The notes beneath the pieces are model-generated. The model had not been told where the DNA came from, did not search any database, and saw nothing but the letters and a program-made list of their open reading frames with translations. This document shows, piece after piece, positions 59,203 through 64,000 of a stretch of 64,000 nucleotides of DNA. Every line of letters starts with the position of its first letter. The stretch's first letter is position 1. The translations under genes were made by a program, and so were the position numbers. Source of the DNA: Theristus sp. LFF4_11 (Eukaryota > Nematoda > Chromadorea > Monhysterida > Xyalidae). The DNA lies in assembly GCA_030248135.1 (NCBI GenBank), contig JASANC010005780.1, forward strand, positions 1-64,000. The letters are read 5' to 3'.

Positions 59203-60441
59203 TCTATCTATTATACTAAGATAGTTACTGTGTGAGCTGACTGATTAAGTAAGTCTGTTCACATTTTCATGAAATTTGAATTGGCGCTCATTTTTGCTAT
59301 TTAAGAAAACTCCATCTCAATTTCCTTAACCTATTTTTATTTTTTTAATGCCAGTTGAGATTGTTTTCTCAAAACGTCGCTCTTCATAGCTGAAGTCATC
59401 ATGATACTCTTTGGTCAACAGAGACAGTTCAGCGCAGCATAGGCAAATGGAAGCGTGGCTGATCAAAACTTGATGATCGACTGGGAGGGAAAGATGTAAC
59501 AAAACCGTCTTTGAAAAAAGTTTGAACTTTTTTGTTTTTAAAAATCGGGTTACAAAACGCACATCGACACTTTGGACTTTGGATTCAAAACAAGTAAATT
59601 TCATTGAAATTGATACTCCATGTTTCATTTTCAAATTGATACTCCACCGTAACGCTCGATGGGCAACTGGCAATTGTTGCTGCTCAAAACTTGACGAGCG
59701 ACTGCGAAAGATGTAACAAAACCGTCTTTGAAAAAAGTTAGTTTTTTAATTGGGTCGAAATGGTATTTACCATTCATTTTCACTTTGCAAAATGTTTGGG
59801 TCATGTTGGGGTAAACGGGTAAAAAGAAGCAATGACTGCAAAACGAAATTATAAACGTCACTTTTTTGTTTCTTCTATTCATTTTCACTTTAGAAAAAAG
59901 GTTTGGCTTATGTTAGGGTAACCGGGTAAAACAAGCATTAGCTTTTTAAAACGGGTATTTTTTATGAAAAAAACGTTAATTTTTGTATTTTTTATTCAAT
60001 CTTACTTAACTTACAAAAAGGCTTGACTTAGGTTATGGTGAACGGGTAAAAATAGCAAAATCATAAACTTCACATTTTCACTTTACAAAAAAGGCTTGGC
60101 TTAGGTAAACGGGTAAAAAAGCATTAGCTTTTTAAAACGGGTAAATAAAAAAACGTTAGTTTTTATATTTTTTTATTCAATTTTACTTCACTTACAAAAA
60201 GGCTTGCCTTCGGTTAGGGTAAACGGGTAAAAATCGCAAAATCATAAACTTCGCATTTTTTATTTATTTAAATACATTAAAAAATATTGTATTGTAGGCG
60301 ACTTCACGGCAGCACAAGGTAAATTTTCTTCAGGGTTATTATTCAGTAAACGTTACTGTTTTTTTCTTTCTAAGTCAATGCCACTTCACCAAAAAGGCTT
60401 GGCATTGATTAAGCCACATAAGCTCGGGTCAATAGGCTATA
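59203..60441 (+). mobile_element. Helitron-like non-autonomous unit 1
   Basis: Starts TCTATCTATTATACTAAG, a Helitron-type 5' end (TC plus AT-rich), and ends GGGTCAATAGGCTATA directly before the next TCTATC. It lacks the region around GTTATGAGCGATAATTTCAACG present in units 2 and 3, so it is shorter at 1239 bases. Internal subrepeats carry AAAAAGGCTTG and GTAAACGGGTAAAA. A short hairpin (GGCTTGGCATTGATTAAGCC) lies about 25-45 bases before the 3' end, as Helitrons have. No Rep or helicase coding is present. Confidence 0.7.
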
Positions 60442-61868
60442 TCTATCTATTATACTAAAAATGCAATTTGTCTGTCCCTGTCATTTTCATGAAATTTGAA
60501 TTGGCGCTCATTTTTGCTATTTAAGAAAACTTCATCTCAATTTCCTTAACCTATTTTTTTTATTAATGCCAGTTGAGATTGTTTTCTCAAAACGTCGCTC
60601 TTCATAGCTGAAGTCATCATGATACTCTTTGGTCAACAGAGACAGTTCAGCGCAGCACAGGCAAATGGAAGCGTGGCTGATCAAAACTTGATGATCGTCT
60701 GGGAAAGATGTAACAAAACCGTCTTTGAAAAAAGTTTGAACTTTTTTGTTTTTAAAAATCGGGTTGCAAAACGCACATCGACATCGGTATTGCAAGTTGC
60801 ACTTTGGATTCAAAACAAGTAAATTTCATTGAAATTGATACTCCATGTTTCATTTTCAAATTGATACTCCATGGTTATGAGCGATAATTTCAACGTAACG
60901 CACGATGGGCAACTGGCAATTGTTGCTGCTCAAAACTTGACGAGCGACTGCGAAAGATGTAACAAAACCGTCTTTGAAAAAAGTTAGTTTTTTAATTGGG
61001 TCGAAATGGTATTTACCATTCATTTTCACTTTGCAAAATGTTTGGGTCATGTTGGGGTAAACGGGTACAAAGAAGCAATGACTGCAGAACGAAATTATAA
61101 ACGTCACTTTTTTGTTTCTTCTATTCATGTTCACTTCACAAAAAAGGCTTGGCTTATGTAAGGGTAACCGAGTAAAAGAAGCATTAGCTTTTTAAAATGA
61201 GTATTTTTTAATGAAAAAACGTTAATTTTTATATTTTTTATTCAATCTTGCTTAACTTACAAAAAGGCTTGACTTAGGTTAGGGTGAACGGGTAAAAATA
61301 GCAAAATCATAAACTTCGCATTTTCACTTTGCAAAAAAGGCTTGGCTTAGGTAAACGGGTAAAAGAAGCATTAGCTTTTTAAAACGGGTTATTGAAAAAA
61401 CGTTAATTTTTATGTTTTTTATTTAATCTTACTTCACATACAAAAAGGCTTGACTTAGGTTAGGGTGAACGGGGAAAAAATAGCAAAATCATAAACTTCG
61501 TATTTTCACTTTACAAAAAAGCTTGGCTTAGGTAAACGGGTAAAAAAAGCATTAGCTTTTTAAAGTGGGTAAATGAAAAACAAACATTAGTTTTTTTATA
61601 TTTTTTATTCAGTTTTACTTCACTTAAAAAAGGCTTGCCTTCGGTTAGGGTGAACGGGTAAAAATAGCAAAATCATAAACTTCGCATTTTTTATTTATTT
61701 AAATACATTAAAAAAATTGTATTGTAGGCGACTTCACGGCAGCACAAGGTAAATTTTCTTCAGGGTTATTATTCAATAAACGTTACTGTTTTTTCTTTCT
61801 AAGTCAATGCCACTTCACGAAAAGGCTTGGCATTGATTAAGCCACATACGCTCGGGTCAATAGGCTAG
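60442..61868 (+). mobile_element. Helitron-like non-autonomous unit 2
   Basis: 1427 bases, very similar to unit 3. Starts TCTATCTATTATACTAAAAA and ends CGGGTCAATAGGCTAG, with CTAG as the Helitron-type 3' CTRR end, immediately followed by the TC of unit 3. The minus-strand frame LTFFKDGFVTSFAVARQVLS recurs in every unit and is a repeat shadow. Confidence 0.75.
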
Positions 61869-63293
61869 TCTATTATACTAAAAATGCAATTTGTCTGTCT
61901 GTCTGTCCCTGTCATTTTCATGAAATTTGAATTGGCGCTCATTTTTGCTATTTAAGAAAACTTCATCTCAATTTCCTTAACCTATTTTTATTAATGCCAG
62001 TTGAGATTGTTTTTTCAAAACGTCTCTCTTCATATAGCTGAAGTCATCATGATACTCTTTGGTCAACAGAGACAGTTCAGCGCAGCATAGGCAAATGGAA
62101 GCGTGGCTGATCAAAACTTGATGATCGACTGGGAAAGATGCAACAAAACCGTCTGTGAAAAAAGTTTGAACTTTTTTTGTTTTTAAAAATCGGGTTGCAA
62201 AACGCGCATCGACATCGGCATTGCAAGTTGCACTTTGGATTCAAAACAAGTAAATTTCATTGAAATTGATACTCCATGTTTCATTTTCAAATTGATACTC
62301 CATGGTTATGAGCGATAATTTCAACGTAACGCACGATGGGCAACTGGCAATTGTTGCTGCTCAAAACTTGACGAGCGACTGCGAAAGATGTAACAAAACC
62401 GTCTTTGAAAAAAGTTAGTTTTTTAATTGGGTCGAAATTGTATTTACCATTCATTTTTACTTTGCAAAATGTTTGGGTCATGTTGGGGTATTTTATATAA
62501 CGGGTAAAAAGAAGCAATGACTGCAAAACGAAATTATAAACGTCACTTTTTTGTTTCTTCTATTCATTTTCACTTATAAAAAAGGCTTGGCTTATGTAAG
62601 GGTAACCGGGTAAAAGAAGCATTAGCTTTTTAAAACGAGTATTTTTTAATGAAAAAAACGTTAATTTTTATATTTTTTATTCAATCTTACTTAACTTACA
62701 AAAAGGCTTTGACTTAGGTTAGGGTGAACGGGTAAAAATAGCAAAATCATAAACTTCGCATTTTCACTTTGCAAAAAAGGCTTGGCTTAGGTAAACGGGT
62801 AAAAGAAGCATTAGCTTTTTAAAACGGGTTATTGAAAAAAACGTTAGTTTTTATGTTTTTTGTTTAATCTTACTTCACATACAAAAAGGCTTGACTTAGG
62901 TTAGGGTGAACGGGGAAAATAGCAAAATCATAAACTTCGTATTTTCACTTTACAAAAAAAGCTTGGCTTAGGTAAACGGGTAAAAAAGCATTAGCTTTTT
63001 AAAACGGGTAAATGAAAAAACATTAGTTTTTATATTTTTATTCAATTTTACTTCACATAAAAAAGGCCTGCCTTCGGTTAGGGTGAACGGGTAAAAATAG
63101 CAAAATCATAAACTTCGCATTTTTTATTTATTTAAATACATTAAAAATATTGTATTGTAGGCGACTTCACGGCAGCACAACGTAACTTTTCTTCAGGGTT
63201 ATTATTCAGTAAACGCTACTGTTTTTTCATTCTAAGTCAATGCCACTTCACCAAAAACTGATTAACCCACATACGCTCGGGTCAATTGGCTAG
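61869..63293 (+). mobile_element. Helitron-like non-autonomous unit 3
   Basis: 1425 bases. Starts TCTATTATACTAAAAATG with an expanded GTCTGTCTGTCTGTCCC and ends GGTCAATTGGCTAG, directly joined to the next TCTATCTATC. Its length matches unit 2 within a few bases, suggesting recent shared origin. Confidence 0.75.
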
Positions 63294-64000
63294 TCTATCT
63301 ATCTATAATACTAAGATAGTAGCTGCACGTTCGTGTGGCACTTTTTTGCAATTTGAATCGGCGCTCATTTTTGCTATTTAAGAAATTTAAGAAAGTACAT
63401 CTCAACTCTTTTTGCCTAATATCAATCAAACAATGCCACTTGAAGTTTTTATCTGAATACGTCTCTCTTCATGATACTCTGAAGTCATCATCACGATACC
63501 AGGTCATAAGCGCCAGTATTCCGCACGATGGGCAAATGCAGTTGTAGGTGCTCAATGCTTTATGACTTTATGACCGTGAGCGAAAGATGAAACAAAGCTC
63601 CTTCTTTGAATTTTTTTTTCATAATCGGGACGCAAAGTGAAAAAGTCGTATGGGCGTTGTAAGTGGACATTAAATGTTTTCAATAATGCGTTCAAACCAA
63701 TATTTGCTTCATAATTTTGTTGAAAAGTTTTGGGTTATAAGTTAGCTTAGACTAACACAACGGCCCCAAACTAAGATGCTGTTTCAAAAATTTTATCTAA
63801 ACAAATCTACTAGCATTGTGTAAAAAATCAACAGCGAAATCAGAAGAAACGGGTTTATTAACGAAACGCATTGTTAAATAAACATGGTCTTACTATTGGA
63901 AAGCAAAATTCAAAAGTGTTTTTGCACTGAAAAGTTGCATTTAACATTTATTTTCAATCCCACAGGTTTAATTGGAATTGTGCGAAACAAAAAACGCAAA
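63294..64000 (+). mobile_element. Diverged Helitron-like unit 4, cut by window end
   Basis: Starts TCTATCTATCTATAATACTA and keeps GGCGCTCATTTTTGCTATTT near its start like the other units, but diverges strongly afterwards. Whether its 3' end is CTRR lies outside the window. Confidence 0.5.

Noticed and set aside
61260..61290. Telomere-like TTAGGTTAGGG words
   Set aside because: They occur once per internal subrepeat within a longer conserved unit (GGTTAGGGTGAACGGG) and do not form tandem telomeric hexamers.
59631..62526. Repeated minus-strand frames of 79-92 codons in the Helitron-like units
   Set aside because: Present because the units are repeated. There are no helicase or Rep motifs, and the frames are broken differently in each copy.

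Overview
The window is nuclear DNA of an animal, most likely a small protostome invertebrate. The genes are split by short GT-AG introns, many of about 50 to 350 bases, plus a few GC-AG introns. Several families are restricted to or typical of animals: beta-1,4-galactosyltransferase, an R7BP-like RGS anchor, an ionotropic-glutamate-receptor ligand domain and a gustatory-receptor-like seven-pass protein. I cannot name the phylum from sequence alone. I assembled gene models by hand by joining exons with matching splice sites and phases. Most are in frame from start to stop, so the spans given contain introns. I saw no tRNA gene, rRNA gene or CRISPR array.

Layout. 1-2.6 kb: a foldback-like repeat (direct tandem array, unique centre, inverted array), then a G-rich minisatellite. 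3.8-4.15 kb: a palindromic MITE. 5.2-7.1 kb (-): an R7BP/RGS7BP-like gene. 9.2-12.1 kb (-): a tentative unrecognised gene. 13.7-17.95 kb (+): beta-1,4-galactosyltransferase with two interchangeable first exons and two interchangeable last exons. 18.3-21.0 kb (+): an SLC2/GLUT-type sugar transporter. 22.1-23.2 kb (-): a membrane protein with a long polar tail. 24.3-27.8 kb (-): a gustatory-receptor-like gene. 28.7-31.1 kb (+): a secreted glutamate-receptor ligand-binding domain with no pore and no membrane segment. 31.7-39.5 kb (-): NUP107 with 21 exons. 43.7-45.2 kb (-): a small glycine-rich membrane protein, 5' end not found. 45.6-51.4 kb (+): metaxin-2. 51.7-53.5 kb (+): TAMM41. 54.1-57.4 kb (+): XPNPEP3. 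57.9-58.2 kb: a palindromic tandem repeat. 59.2-64 kb: a head-to-tail array of non-autonomous Helitron-like units.

How it fits together. Metaxin-2, TAMM41 and XPNPEP3 lie in tandem on one strand with gaps of 285 and 587 bases. All three are nuclear genes for mitochondrial proteins (outer-membrane import, CDP-diacylglycerol for cardiolipin, presequence trimming). Two copies of one composite repeat (MITE plus a 150-bp satellite plus a GC-rich palindromic end) sit in opposite orientation about 8.5 kb apart, one inside a NUP107 intron and the other inside a metaxin-2 intron. The most unusual gene is the pore-less glutamate receptor. Its ligand-binding halves S1 and S2 are joined across an intron of only 95 bases, which leaves no room for M1-M3.
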